NCBI RefSeq assembly: GCF_014905175.1 | Contig: NC_057788.1 | Coordinates: 11,415,446 to 11,479,445 of the forward strand | DNA length: 64,000 nt | Direction of reading: 5' to 3' | From: Aphidius gifuensis | Lineage: Eukaryota > Arthropoda > Insecta > Hymenoptera > Braconidae | Part shown: positions 1 through 13,018 of the stretch, in pieces | How positions within the stretch are numbered: the first letter of the stretch is position 1 | Layout of the letters: each line of letters starts with the position of its first letter | Made by a program: the position numbers and the translations under genes | The notes under the pieces: generated by a model | What the model was told of the DNA's origin: nothing | The model's database searches: none | The model's input: the letters and a program-made list of their open reading frames with translations, nothing else

Positions 1-214
1 TTTTTTTATCAGGTAATTTAGGTATCTTAAAATAACAAAAAACAAAATATGAAAAAATGATATTTCAAGGGAATATTTTAATGATAAGAACAAAATTGTT
101 TTTAAAATTTTAATAAAATTATATTTCACAAAGATATATAATTATTTATTTATTTTTAATTAATTATAAGGTGAAAAAATCACCATAAATCCAGGTTTTA
201 ATTAGCTGATGAAT

Positions 215-774
215 TTATTCCCAAAGGGACCAATCGATATGTTGTGGTTTAGCAGGACCTGAATAAATAAAGAAGCAAAATTAACGCAATTGATAAAAAA
301 AAAAAAAAAAAAATGCAATTATTCCGGTAATAAACTTACCCATTTTGCTGTTGATATAAAAGCAGAGATGTAAAAATGGTCCATCAATTTTTAATGTCTC
401 ATAGAGGTCAATTGTTTGATTTACTGGAACATTTTCGTGGGACCAGACAAGTTTATTGTTTGGACCTTCAAACAGCTAAAATGACATGTAAGAAAATAGA
501 TAATATAAAAAAATCTTTTTTAATAAATAAATACCTTAATGTTGACCCATTGATAAAAAATAGGTTGAACGTTGTATACCAAACGTATTTCACGCTGATG
601 ATATGATTCGTGTCTTGTAAGTGTAATTACTTGACAATTTGAATCATCGGATTCATGTGTAGTCGGATTATATGTTTTACTGTCTCCATATGCTATCTGT
701 TTCGTGTCCCAAGCTCTGGCATTTACTATAAATGCCAAAATCAATACGCAAATAAATTTCGTTGAAATCATCAT
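215..774 (-). CDS. small secreted protein, tandem copy 1 (3 exons)
   Basis: Three exons by reading: 535-774, 340-475 and 215-258, with GT-AG introns in phases 0 and 1, giving about 139 residues. The start is the ATG at 772-774; a second ATG follows directly, and reading further upstream meets only a TTG. The N-terminus MMISTKFICVLILAFIVNARA is a clear signal peptide. The mature chain has two conserved cysteines (SNC near residue 48 and HLCF near 116) that could form a disulfide. It also has motifs RHESYHQREIRLVYN, VPVNQTIDLYE and a WSLWE C-terminus. There is no membrane segment. Copies at 2100-2714 and 5524-6122 share exon lengths, phases and motifs. I do not recognise the family. A secreted effector or venom-type role is only a guess from size, export and tandem amplification. 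Confidence 0.75.
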
Positions 775-1539
775 CTTCAATGAATTCAATAATTGAAAGT
801 TATTAGAAATAATTTAATTTTTTTTTACGTATATATATATTATTTCTTTTATTGTATTTAATAAATTTTTACAAATATTGGTAAGAAATTTTCAAAAGAC
901 TGAAATAAAAACATTTTTTTTAATTTGCTTTTAAAGTGAACTGATAATTTTTAAGGATTATTTGTCAAGACGTGATTGGCGAACGTTGTGCATTACTATG
1001 TATTTTATTATTTTTTATTTATCTAAAATAAAAATATGCATATATGACTACAGACTATAAAATTTAATCGTAAAACCACGTTAATTTTATATAAAAAAAA
1101 AAACATACATATATAAACTTGTCAAAAATATTTTAACTTTTAGATAAAAAAAAATACGTTTATTTATTATTTTTTGTTTTTTTTTTTAATTTTTATTTAA
1201 TTGAATTTTCGATATTTTTCATGAGGTGATGATGTTTGTATATTAAAAGCTATGGTCGTCAATGAGTTTTAATGACGATATTATTCTATAACAAAAATTG
1301 TGGAAGAATATGAACGTTCATTATTTTTAAATTTAATTTTAAAGTTCTTGAAAAAAAAAAATAACCGAAAAATATATTATCTATAAACTCAAAATTAATT
1401 TTTATTTTTTTTAGTGACTTAGATCAATAATTTTTTAAATTAAGCATACCAGTCGTAAGCTATGAAATAGATACAGTCTCTTAAAAATAAAATAGATATA
1501 TTATTTATAACCGTTTTATCTATCAATTTTTTTTTTTTT

Positions 1540-1840
1540 ATCAGGTGATTTAGCTATTTAAAAACACAAATATTTCAAGAAAATTATTTTTTATATAAGC
1601 AACGTGAATAAAAAAGCGAAAATGTAGAAAGTTTTTTTTATATTATTGACATCAATTGTTTCATTTACTTAAGCATCTTCTTGGTACTTTCATCTAATAA
1701 CTTTCATCATAGTTGGATCACCTGTAAACAGCTAAAATAATTTTTAAATAGATTTTTTTTTATAAATAACTATACATTTAATAATTTTTTAAAACTTACA
1801 ATTTAAGTGATACGAAAAAAATAACACCCTCAAAATAAAA
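1540..1840 (-). pseudogene. relic of older (type B) small secreted gene
   Basis: Downstream-flank sequence starts near 1540 (the tatcaggtgatttagctattt motif that follows every copy). An exon-2-like block lies at about 1640-1733, ending in the conserved acceptor side (cag|ctaaaa). A few bases resembling the end of exon 1 follow near 1797-1835. The exon-2 frame meets stops within about 15 codons and no exon 3 is visible. It resembles the relics at 3539-3840, 8920-9245 and 15985-16230 more than the intact copies. Confidence 0.5.
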
Positions 1841-2099
1841 AAAAAGATAATATTTATTAGTTTTATTTATTGAACTTTTTTTTTTATCAGGTGATTTAGG
1901 TATTTTAAAATAAAAAAAATAAAACATGAAAAAATTATATTTCAATAGAATATTTTATTGATAACAACGAAATTGCGTTTTAAAATTTTAACAATACCAC
2001 ATTTCACAAAGATATATATAATTATTTATTTATTTTTAATTAATTTTAAGGTGGGAAAATTCGCACCGTATAAATTCGAGTCCTGAATAGCTGACAAAT

Positions 2100-2714
2100 T
2101 TATTCCCAGATGGACCAATTGATAAGTTGTGGTAATCCATATTTATCTAGATTAAAAAAACAAAAAAAATTTAACGCAATTGATAAAAAAGAAAAGAAAT
2201 GCAATTACTCTGGTAATAAATTTACCCTCTTTGACGTGAACAAAAAAGCAAAGATGTAAAAATGGATTATCAATTTTTATAAATCTCTCATAGATGTCAA
2301 TTGTTTGATTTACTGGAACATTGTTTTGGTACCAGACAATTTTATTGTATTCTAATTGACCTTCAAACAGCTAAGATGACATGTAAGTGAATATATTTTG
2401 TTTATAAATTTGACAATTTTTTTTAAACTTACAATTTAAATAATATAAAAAAAAATTTCTTAAAAAATAAATACCTTAATGTTGACCCATTGATAAGGAA
2501 TAGGTTGAATGTTGTATACCAAACGTATTTCACGCTGATGATATGATTCATGTCTTGAAAGTGAAATTACTTGACAATTTGAATGATCAGATTCATCTGT
2601 AGTCGGGTAAAATGTTTTACTGTCACTATATGCTATCTGTCTCGTGTACAAAGCCCTGACATTCACTATGAATGCGAAAATTAATACGCAAATAAAATTC
2701 ATTGAAATCATCAT
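2100..2714 (-). CDS. small secreted protein, tandem copy 2 (3 exons)
   Basis: Exons by reading: 2475-2714, 2226-2370 and 2100-2146, about 143 residues. The start is the ATG at 2712-2714. Exon 1 is exactly the same length (240 nt) as in the copies at 215-774 and 5524-6122, and intron phases (0 then 1) match. The signal peptide begins MMISMNFICVLIFAFIVNVRA. Exon 2 is 9 nt longer than in copy 1, adding three residues in a charged loop after LFEG. Both cysteines, the VPVNQTIDIYE motif and the WSIWE C-terminus are kept. All splice sites are canonical (donors gtattt and gtaaat) and no frame break is seen, so it is probably functional. Family unrecognised. Confidence 0.75.
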
Positions 2715-3538
2715 CTTCAATGAATTTATTTATGATATATTTAGTAATTAAAAATTATTTAAAATAATTAAATTTATTTCTACGTATATATTTTTTCTTT
2801 TATTGTATTAGTTTAATTTTTGTGGATATTTATAAGAAATTTTTAAGAGACTGAAATAAAAATATCTTTTGTCATTTGCTTTTATAGCGAGCTGATAATT
2901 TTCAATGATGATTTACCAAAATGTGATTGGAGAACGTTGTGTCTTGCGATATTTATTATTTTATATTCATTTAATTATATAAATATATATTATATACTTC
3001 AGCCTATAAAACTTAATCGGTTTTTTTTAATATCAAGACGCCAATGAGTTTTAAATACGACATTATTCCATAAAAAAATTAATAGAAGAATCTGAACGTT
3101 CATCATTTCTTAAATTTAACTTTAAAATTAAATTTAAGGAATAATTATTATAAAAACATAGGAACATTTATAACTGAAAAAAAATTATTATTTAAACTCT
3201 ATAAATTATATTTTCTCTTATTTTTTTAATGATTTGGAACAATAATTTTTTTTAATTAAACATCCCAGCCGTAAGCTATGAAATAGATATAGTCTTCTAA
3301 AAATAAAATAGATGTTATTTAACCGTTTCATCTATCAAACTTCTTTTATCAGGTGATTTAGGTATTTAAAAAAAATAATATTTCAAGAGAATATTTTTTT
3401 ATAGAAGAACAGTATTGTTTTTAAAATTTTAACAATATTATATTTCACAATGATATAATTATTTATTTATTATTAATTAATCATAAGGAGGAAAAATTGA
3501 CCATAAATTGAAGTCTCGAGTAGCTGACGAATTTAATT

Positions 3539-3840
3539 TCAGATAGACCACTTGATTAGTTGTGTTACTCCATATTCACCTGAATAAAAACAGAAAAAAT
3601 ATAAACACAGTAAACGTAGCCTTGTTTGACGTCAATAAAAAATCAGAATGTTGAAGTTTTATTTTATATTATTGACATCGATTGTTTGTTTTACTGGAGC
3701 ATTGTGTTAGGTACGAGATAATTTTCTTCTTCGTTGGATCACCTTTAAACAGCTTAAATAATTTTTAAAAAAATAGATTTTTTTCCATAAATAATCATAA
3801 ATTTAATGACGTTTTAAAAACTAATATAGTCGTAGATAAT
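3539..3840 (-). pseudogene. relic of type B small secreted gene, exons 2-3
   Basis: The exon-3-like block at 3539-3578 still reads in frame to a TGA (ending KWSI) after a good acceptor (attcag). The exon-2-like block from 3752 downward opens with LFKGDP, then needs a frameshift to reach the VKQTIDV segment, and hits a TAA. No usable exon 1 is visible upstream. It is therefore a decayed copy of the gene at 2100-2714, of the older lineage. Confidence 0.5.
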
Positions 3841-4490
3841 TTTTAATGACGATTAGCTGATGTCTCGATTAATAAGCGTTTTTGATTATATAAATTTTTA
3901 TAAATATATATATATTATATATATATTACTTTGGGCTGTAAAAGTTAATCTTCCTTTCCTATGATTTATGAATTATGTCACCACGTTATATCTATTTAAA
4001 AAATCATATATATATGTATCTATAAATTTGTTGAAAATAATTCAACTTCTAGAGAAAGACAATTCTTTTTTTTTTTGCAAGTTTCATCTAAATAAAAATA
4101 CATCGTTTTTATGAGGTGATGTTGGTATTTTAACACTTATGATCTTCAATAATGGGGTCTTGAAACTTGTTTAAAGACAGATATTTTAACTCTCAAATAA
4201 TATACCTGCAATTAATCTGTATAAAATACCGAACATAAAATTTCTATAATATTTCCAGACCAATAATAACTATATTTATAAGATCATTTTTCTCAAATAA
4301 GTATTGTTCGTTTACAATTATTTTGTAGTATATTCATTTTTTTTTTTGTGTGACAAGTTGTGTGTAATTGGTCGTAATTATATGTATAAACATTTTAATT
4401 ATAATCCTTTAATATGATAAAAATATACAATTATTTAAAATGTATATGTTTTTAAATTTCAAATTTTTATATTTCCCGATTAAAAGTAGT

Positions 4491-4584
4491 TATTGGCACC
4501 GTCCCGTTTACTTCAAACATATACTCTATAAATAATATGTGCACAGTATAAAGTATATTTGGAGTAAACGGGATAGTGGCAATA
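4491..4584. repeat. hairpin within array unit
   Basis: An inverted repeat of about 35-bp arms, tattggcacc(g)tcccgttta against its reverse complement, around an AT-rich loop. The same hairpin is at 10052-10142, and a half copy is at 12246-12291, cut by the element starting at 12292. Confidence 0.65.
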
Positions 4585-5523
4585 GCGCAACTGATAGCTA
4601 GCTCGGAAGTCTGAACTCGTTAAAAACGTTATTATGAAATTCAAGAATGTATATGGAAAAAAACCACATAACTATAATTTGGTTTTTGACGGTATCTACC
4701 ATCAAAGATATTCAAATTTCCAATTATTTTGGTATACCAATTATATATAATTCGACTGTCGTCTAATTTTGCTGGACATTATTTTCAGTTTAGTTTATTT
4801 ATACTAGAGTGTGGTCACCATTGTCCCTGCATTGCTGGACATTTTTTTTCTTAAATAAATTCTCAGATTTTTCTTTGATTTTTTTTCGCAGTTCTACTGG
4901 AGAAAATGCGGAGAAAAGCAAAGAAAAATATTGGACAGAAACGAAGAAATAACGGAAGAAAGCAGAGGAAAATTTCTCCATAGAGTATAGCTGTAATGTT
5001 GAAAACATTATAATTAATTTAATGTATGATTGATTTAAGATTTTTTTTTTTTTTTTATGTATTGTTACGAATAATTTAACAATATAATAATTTATCCTCT
5101 ATAATATATAATATAATATAATATTTTATCCAATAAATCATTAACAAAATCATTATTTTGTTAATGATTTATATTAGATAAAAAAAAAATTAGTAATGCC
5201 AGCTACAACATGAGAAATTAAAGAGGTATATGTATACTTATAGTATTCTTTTCTATATAAATATATCTAAAAAATAGATATTATTTAATCGTTTTATTTA
5301 TTGGACTATTTTTTTTTTATCAGGTGAATTAGGTATTTCTAAATAAAAAATAAAACATGAAAAAAAACGTTTCAACAAAATATTTTAATGATAACAACAA
5401 ATGTGCTTTTAAAATTTTAAAAATATCATATTTCACAAAAAGTATATAATTATTTATTTATTTTAAGTTAATTTTAAGATGGAAAAAATCACAAAATCCA
5501 AGTCCTGAATATAGTTGACGAAT

Positions 5524-6122
5524 TTATTCCCAGATGGACCAATCGATATGTTGTGGTAATCCATATTTGTCTGAGTGAAAAAAAAAAATAATATTAACGC
5601 AATTGATGAAAAAAAAAAATGCAATTATTGGTAATAATTTACCCACGTGAACATAAAAGCAGAGATGTAATAGTGCTCTATTAATTTTTATTCCCTCATA
5701 AATGTCAATTGGTTGATTTACTGGAACATTTTCTTGAAACCAGATAACTTTCTTGTTTTCTATTTCACCCTCAAACAGCTAAAATGACATGTTAGTAAAT
5801 ATATTTTGTTTATAAATTTGATACTTTTTTTTAAACTTACAATTTAAATAATATGAAAAAATATTTCTTAATAAATAAATACCTTAATGTTGACCCATTG
5901 ATAAAGAATAGGTTGAATGTTGTATACGAAACGTATTTCACGCTGATCATATGATTCATGTCTTGAAAGAAAAATTTCATGACAATTCGATTGTTCGGAT
6001 TCATCTATAGTCGGATAAAATGTTTTACTGTCTCTATATGCTACCTGTCTCGTGTCTGAAGCCCTGACACTTACTATGAATGCCAAAATTAATACGCAAA
6101 TAAATTTCGTTGAAATCATCAT
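5524..6122 (-). CDS. small secreted protein, tandem copy 3 (3 exons)
   Basis: Exons by reading: 5883-6122, 5643-5778 and 5524-5570, about 140 residues. The start is the ATG at 6120-6122. Exon lengths 240/136/47 and phases 0 and 1 match the other two copies. The signal peptide is MMISTKFICVLILAFIVSVRA. Substitutions against the other copies gather in the N-terminal half of the mature chain (for example NCHEIFLSRHESYDQ), while the VPVNQPIDIYE motif, the HLCF cysteine and the WSIWE end are kept. The frame is uninterrupted. Upstream, the flank at about 6230-6340 is the same 5' flank seen at 860-990 and 2830-2940, so promoters were duplicated with the genes. Confidence 0.75.
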
Positions 6123-6926
6123 CTTCAAAGAATTCTTTTGAGATATATTCAGTAATTAAAAATTATTTGATTCAAACAAATTTATATTTATACGTATATA
6201 TATTTTTTTTTTATTGTGTTAATTTAATTTTGGATATTGATAAGAAATTTTTAAGAGACTGAAATAAAAATATCTTTTGTCATTTGCTTTTATAGTGAGC
6301 TGATAATTTTTAATGATGATTTGCCAAAAAGTGATTGGTGAACGTTGTGCCCTGCGATTTTATTATTTTATATTCATCTAATTATATAAATATATATGAC
6401 TTCAGGCTACAAAAGTTAATCGTTTTTATTGGTATATCACGACGTTATAACATAAAAATATATTTTTACATTTAAAAAAAGATACATGTATGCATAATCT
6501 TGTCGAAAATATTTCAACTTTTGAATGAAAAATTGAATATCTTTTTTTTTTTGCAAAATTTTTTATTTAATTGAATTTTTGACATTTGTTATAACTTATA
6601 ACTTATAACTTATAAGTTATGTTTTGAATTTTTAAGTTATGTTTAGTTATGAAGTTTTGAAGTTTTGAAGTTTTAAGTTATGTTAAGTTTTGAAGACATT
6701 ATTATTCCATGAAAAAAATCGTAGAAGAATATAAACGTTCATGATCATTCTTTAAATTTAATTTTAAAGTTCTTGAAAATAAAAATGACTGAAAAAAATT
6801 ATTATTTACACTTTAAATTAATTTTTTTATTATTTTTTTAATGATTTGGATCAATAGTTTTATATACATTAAGCATGCCAGCCGTAAGCTATGAAATATA
6901 AATTTTTGAATATATAAGATATGTAC

Positions 6927-7667
6927 ATATGGGGCATTATGGTCAAATCACGGGGTCATCACTTTGACCCCTGATTTTGATAATATGAGCTATTTTTAGT
7001 TGAAATGATTTTGACTGAAATTAAGCCTCTAATTTTTTTAGATTTTTTCATTAATTTTTCTAGACTCCATCATCTTGAATATCACTAATTTTGCAATTTC
7101 TCAAAAAGGACCATTTTTTTTTTTCTGAATTTTTTTTCACAGAATCAGGTATACAATACACGCATTTTAATGCAGCAAAAATCTGGGTCCAGAAAAATAA
7201 ATATTTTTTTATTTTTGAAATTTTTATTTTCAGCAAAAAAAGTTTCTAAAAATGCCGAAACAGAAAATTTACCAAGGGAAAATCTAGTTTTATTTTATTA
7301 TTTTGAAATCAAAAACTTATATATTATAAACTTATATTCATTCTGGAAAAAAAAAATTTTTTTTCTTGAAACAAAAAATTTTTTTGCTGAAAAAAAAAAA
7401 TTTCAAAAATAAATAAAAATATTTATATTTCTGGACCCAGATTTTTGCTGTGCTTAAAATACGTGTATTGTATACCTGATTCTGTGAAAAAATTCAGAAA
7501 AAATGGTCCTTTTTTGAAATTGCAAAATTAGTGATATTCAGAATGATAGTCTAAAAAATTAATGAAAAAATCAAAAGATTGAGAGCAATTGTAAAATAAC
7601 AAAAATAACTCATATTATCAAAAATCGTGAAGTCGATGAAACAATTTGATAATGCCCCATATATATT
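6927..7667. repeat. 740-bp foldback element
   Basis: The ends are atatggggcattat and ataatgccccatat. Long arms of about 180 bp (about 7030-7215 and 7410-7590) pair with few mismatches, around a T/A-rich centre. It interrupts array sequence upstream of copy 3. Reading frames within it are mirror artefacts of the arms. A MITE-like element is likely; I see no clear target duplication. Confidence 0.55.
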
Positions 7668-8399
7668 ACATTGGGCTTTGAAGGTTAATCTTTTTTTCTT
7701 ATGAATTGTGTCACCACGTTATTTGTTTGAAAAAACATATATATATATCTGTAAACTTGTTGAAAATAATTCAACTTGTTGATAAAGGAAATTCTTTTTT
7801 TTTTGCAAACTAATTAAATTTTTATCATTTTTTATGAGGTGATGTTGGTATTTTAGCAACTATGATCTTTAATATAATAAGATCTTGTTTAAAGCCAAAA
7901 ATCTCAACTCTCAAATAATATGCCTGCAATCAATCTGTATAAAAATATTGAAAAATAAATTACTGAACATAAATTTTCTAATATTTCCAGACCATGGAAT
8001 GATAAAAAAAAAAATTTCGCATTTATAAATGTTATTTACGATCATGGCGTTTTATTTATTATTAAATTGTTCAATGTAATTTTTTTTTTTTTTTTGGTCA
8101 ATAAATTGTAAGTATTGTTCGTTTATAATTATTTTGTAAAATTTATTTTTTTTTTTTGGTGACAAGTTGTGTAAAATTGGTCGTAATCTTATAAAAATTT
8201 TAATTATAATTTGTATATCTATGATAAAAATATACAATGATTTGAGTTGTATTTTTTTAAACTTTAAATTATTATTTACCGATTGAAAGTGGCTATTGGC
8301 ATCAATCATACTCTACTCTGTTAAGCAAATGTTTTTAAGGAAATAATGTTGCCGAATGAATAAATCCGCAGTGTTGATTATTTTTCCAGCTATTTGACA

Positions 8400-8485
8400 G
8401 AGTAAATAATTAATAAGGAATAGGTTGAATGTTGTATACGAAACGTTGTTCATGTTGACGATATGACGCGTGTCTTGGAAGCTGT
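8400..8485 (-). pseudogene. exon-1 fragment of small secreted gene
   Basis: About 80 bases match the end of exon 1 of the intact copies (REIRFVYNIQPIPY-like on the minus strand, with altered bases). They are cut on both sides by unrelated sequence, with no signal peptide, exon 2 or exon 3 next to it. Confidence 0.45.
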
Positions 8486-8919
8486 GACCGTCAATGAGTT
8501 TTAAAGACGATGTCATTCCATAAAAAAATTCACAAAAGAATATGATCGTTCATCATTTTTTAAATTCAATTTTAAAGTTCTATTATTTTTTTAATGATTT
8601 GAATGATAATAATTTTTTAAATTAAGCGTACCTGCAGCCGTGAGCTATAAAATAGACAGCCTTCTAAAAATAGAATAGATATTATTTAACTGTTTCATTT
8701 ATCAAACTTTTCCTTTTATCAGGTGACTTAGGTATTTCAAAAAAATGATATTTTGAGACAATATTCTTTTATATAACAACAGAATTGTTTTTAAAATTTT
8801 AACAATATCATATTTCACAAAGATATAATTATTTATTTATTATTAATTAATAATATATAATTAATAAGGAGGAAAAAATTACCATAAATTTAAGTCTTGA
8901 ATAGCTGACGAGTTTAATC

Positions 8920-9245
8920 CTAGATAGACTACTTGATTAGTTGTGGTACTTGATATTTACCTGAATAAAAAAAGAAACAATATTAATGTAATAAACTTAG
9001 CCTCTTTGATGTAAATAAAAAGGCAGAAATGTTAAAAGTTTATTTTATGTTAATGACATCAATTATTGTTTGATTTACTGGAGCATGTTGGTACCAGATA
9101 ACTTTTTTCTCGGTTGGTTTACCTTTAAACAGCTAAAGTAATTTGTAGATAAATAAGTATACAATAAATAATTTTTTTTAAACTTACAATTCAAGTATAA
9201 TCCAAAAAAATAATACCCTCATGTTGACCTATTGGTGATCATATG
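8920..9245 (-). pseudogene. relic of type B small secreted gene
   Basis: The exon-2-like block from 9132 downward has a good acceptor and reads LFKGKPTEKKVIWYQ, then VNQTIIDVINIK and a TAA. The exon-3 block at about 8930-8971 has an in-frame TAG. A short exon-1 end lies at about 9210-9245. The other type B copies share the premature stop after the IDV.NIK segment, so that stop probably arose before the copies spread. Confidence 0.5.
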
Positions 9246-10051
9246 ACTCAATTTATTTAAATTTTTGTGGATATTTTCAAGAGATATTTGAGATTGAAAA
9301 AAATCATTAAACAAACAAACTTTTATAGTGAACTTATATAATTTTTAATGATTATTGATGAATGTATTGTTCCATTGATTTTTTTTTTATTATATAAATT
9401 ACTAAATATATATTACTTATTGCGGGTTATAAAAGTTAATCATTCTTTCTTATAAATTATGTCACCACGTTATCAATTTGAATAAAACATATATGTATCT
9501 GTAAACTTGTTGAAAATAAGTTAACTTTTAGATGAAGAAAATACTTTTTTTTTTTGCAAATTTTATCTGATTAAATTTTCATCTTCTTTTATAAGGTGAT
9601 GTTGGGATTTCAATACCTATATATGATCTTCAATAATATAGGGTCTTGTTCAAAGCCAAAAATCTCAACTCTCAAATAATACCTGCAATTAATCTGCATA
9701 CAAAAAATAAATTACTGAATTTAAATTTTCTAATATTTCCAGACCATATAGGAAGTAGAAAGATAAAAAAAAATTTTTCGCATTTATAATTGTTTCATAA
9801 GATCATGGCATTTTATTTATCATTAAATTGTTCAATGGGGTTTTTATTTTTTTGTCAATAAATTTAAAGTATTGTCTGTTTATAATTATTTTTTAAAATT
9901 TATTTTTTTTTTTGGCGACAAGTTGTGTGTAATTGGTCGTAATCTTATGAAAATTTTAATTATAATTTGCATTTTTTAATATGATAAAAATATACAATGA
10001 TTTGAGTTGTATTTTTTTTAATTTTAAATTATTATTTCCCGATCGAAAGTG

Positions 10052-10142
10052 GCTATTGGCACCACCCTGTTTACTCCAAACATACTCTAAATATGCATAG
10101 TATAAAGTATATATTTGGAGTAAACGGAATGGTGGCAATAGC
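10052..10142. repeat. hairpin within array unit, second copy
   Basis: Same foldback as at 4491-4584. The left arm begins gctattggcaccacc and the right arm ends ggtggcaatagc, with a few mismatches. Its position relative to flanking blocks is the same in both units, so it was duplicated with them. Confidence 0.65.
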
Positions 10143-10834
10143 AACTGATAGCAAACTCATTACTATATAAAAGAAATTACTATCGTTCTCCAAAAAAGGT
10201 TGGATACAGATACCTATATGAATATGATTTGGAAAAAAAAAAACAATAACAATAATTTTGTTTTTGACGGTATCTACCATCGAAGATATTCAAACTTCCA
10301 ATTATTTTGGTACAATTCGGTCTAATTTTGCTGGACATTATTTTCATTTCAGTTTATGGATACTGGGGTGAAGTCACCCTTGCGCCCGCATTGCTCGAAC
10401 TTTTTTTTTGTTAAATAATTTCTCAGAGTTTTCTTCAACTTTTTTTAATAATTCTACTCGAAGGAAATGCGGAGAAAGTCAAAGAAAAATGAAAAAAATA
10501 TAGGAAAGAAACAGAGAAATTATGGAGAAAAATATTGGAAAGAAACGAAGGAATAACGAAGAAAAGCCGAGGTATTCTCCAGTGTATAGCTGTAATGTTG
10601 AAAACATTATAAATTAATTAAAATTATTATTGATTTTTTCTTTAATGTATTGTTACAAATAATTTAACAACACATTAAAAAAAAAACTGTAAATGTAAAG
10701 ATTAATGATTTTTATTATTTTTAATAATTATATTTTTCATTCCAAACGGTTGAGTGTAAGTGATAACATTTAGGGGAGCGTAAAAAAGAAAAAAAAAGAA
10801 AAAATTTTTATCTATTAATTTTTTTAGTTTATTT

Positions 10835-10931
10835 CCCTAGTAGAAATTAAAGTCAATTTGAGGTCACTTTTTGACTTCACATGTTAATTTGATATGAGAA
10901 GTCAAAAAATTGACTTTCATTTCTACCTGGG
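10835..10931. mobile_element. short palindromic element, CCCTAGTAGAAAT ends
   Basis: A 97-bp near-perfect foldback: it starts ccctagtagaaat and ends atttctacctggg, with arms continuing into an aaagtcaattt repeat. The terminal motif is shared with elements at 12292, 27712, 37816 and 61035 although the interiors differ. Confidence 0.55.
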
Positions 10932-11275
10932 TTATTTTGGTACTGATTTGGATAAAAAAAAATGTTTAAACTAATAATGCCAGCCACAATTAATATAAGA
11001 AATCAAATAGGTATTCTATATATAAATAAAAAATAAATATGATTTGATCGTTTTATTTATTGGACTATTTTTTTGTTATCAGGTAATTTAGGTATTTTCG
11101 AATAAAAAAAAATAAAACATGACAAAATAATATTTTAAGAGAAAATTTTTCATACACATATAAGAACAGAATTATTTTGAAAATTTTAACAATATCATAT
11201 TTTTATAAAGGTATAATTATTTATTTATTTTTAATTAATTTTAAAGTGGAAAAAAATCACCATAAATCCGAGTCC

Positions 11276-11640
11276 TGAATAGCTGACGAATTTATTTTCA
11301 GACCAATCGATATGTTGTGGTAATCCATATTTATCTGGATGAAAAAAAAACAATATTAACGCAATCAATAAAAAAAAGAAAGAGATGCAATCAATTGATA
11401 AGAAATTTTCAAGAGACTGAAATAAAAATATTTTTTGTCATTTGCTTTTATAATGAGCTGATAATTATTTTAATGATTATTATTTTATATTCATCGAATT
11501 ATACAATGTATAGAAATATATTACTTCAGGCTATAGAAGTTAATCGTTTTTAGAAAATCATCTTCAGTGAATTCATCTGTGTTGAGATATATTCGATAAT
11601 TAAAAATGATAATAGAAATAATAAAATTTATTTTTATATT
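11276..11640 (-). pseudogene. deleted copy of small secreted gene (exon 3 only)
   Basis: The exon-3 block at about 11300-11338 is recognisable (YGLPQHIDW) but altered before the stop. Sequence then jumps at about 11390 directly into the 5' flank found upstream of the intact genes, so exons 1 and 2 are gone. A second scrap near 11545-11580 resembles the start of exon 1. Confidence 0.5.
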
Positions 11641-12950
11641 TTTTTCTTTTATTGTATTTATTTATTAATTATTGTTTAAATTTTTTGTGGGTATTTATAA
11701 AACATATTTAACGTTGAAAAAATCACAAATAAACTTCTATAGTGGTAGCTAATAACTTTTGATGACGATTAGTTAATGTATTGGTTGATAAACTTTTTCG
11801 ATTGTATAAAATTCTAAATATATATTACATTGGCCTGTAAAAGTCAATCTTTCTTTCTTTTTATTTGTTTGAAAAAACATATATGTATCTGTAAATTTGT
11901 TGAAAATAACTCAACTTTTAAGTGAAGAAAAGTTTTTTTGCAAATTTTATCGATTGAATTTTCATCGTAATTAATGAGGTAATATATGTTGGTATTTCTG
12001 TTATAAAAGCATACACACCACTACCTTTTATTAGCAAATATAAAAATTAATTGTGAATTATTTGTTTGATAAGATCATGGCGTTTTATTGATCATTACAT
12101 ACATTGTTCAATGCAATTTTCATTATTTCGGCAATAAATTTTAAATATATTGTCTGTTTATAATTATTTTGTTAAATGTATGATAAAAATATAAAATGAT
12201 TCGAGTTGTATGTTTTCAAATTTCAAATTATCATTTTCCGATTAAAAGTGGCTATTGGCACCATCCCGTCTACTTCAAACATATCAAACATCCCGAGTAG
12301 AAATGTGTTCAGGATAGCATGAACCCTGATCCGAATTGGATCAGGAAATCGTAAGGTTATCCTTGTTCAGGTATCTCCATCACAAACTGATCCATTCTAG
12401 ATCAGGATAACCTTAACTCATCCTTAACAGGGATATGTTGATCCAATCTGGATCCAGATTGGATCAGGTACAAATTATCACATTATTTTTTTTTTTTAAA
12501 TACCCCGAGTGGAAATTTAGTTAAGGTTCTGATCAGAACCGGATCAGGGAACCTGATTTCAAATCAGAACCGGATCAGAATGTAACGCTCTTTTAGGATT
12601 CTGATCAGAACCGGATCAGGAAACCTAGCCAGATTGTAGGGTTAGAGCCAGGATACCTGAACAGGAATGGATCAGGATTTCTGACTAGAATATAACCAGG
12701 AATCCTGTTCAGGAACGGATCAGAACGTAACGCTTTTTTTTAGGATTCGGATCAGGAAACCTGACCAGGATACCTGATCAGGAATGGAACAGGATTCCTG
12801 ATCTGAAACGGATCAAGTAATTCTAAAAAAAAATTAATTTTTATTATTTGATGTTTTGTGAATCGGCTAACTAATTTACTATAGCAATGTTAATGATGAA
12901 ACAGGTTGAATGATAAGATTTTATATAACATAACTTAAATTACCTAACCA

Positions 12951-13018
12951 CTAGCAGGACGCGAACTCGGATCGTTCAGATTACAACTACGGGCCTTAAC
13001 ACGCGCGGCCATGCCGTC
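12951..13018 (-). ncRNA. tRNA-like (Pol III box) sequence, SINE-type head
   Basis: On the minus strand a tRNA-Ser/Leu-like start, gcATGGCCGCGCGTGTTAAG, is followed about 30 bases later by a B-box-like gagttcgcgtcc. The arms do not fold into a full cloverleaf, so this is not a functional tRNA. It sits inside the repeat that also occurs inverted at 24777-25622, which suggests a tRNA-derived SINE component. Confidence 0.35.

Noticed and set aside
7170..7412. Plus-strand 80-codon frame
   Set aside because: It lies at the A/T-rich centre of the 6927-7667 foldback and reflects its self-complementarity.
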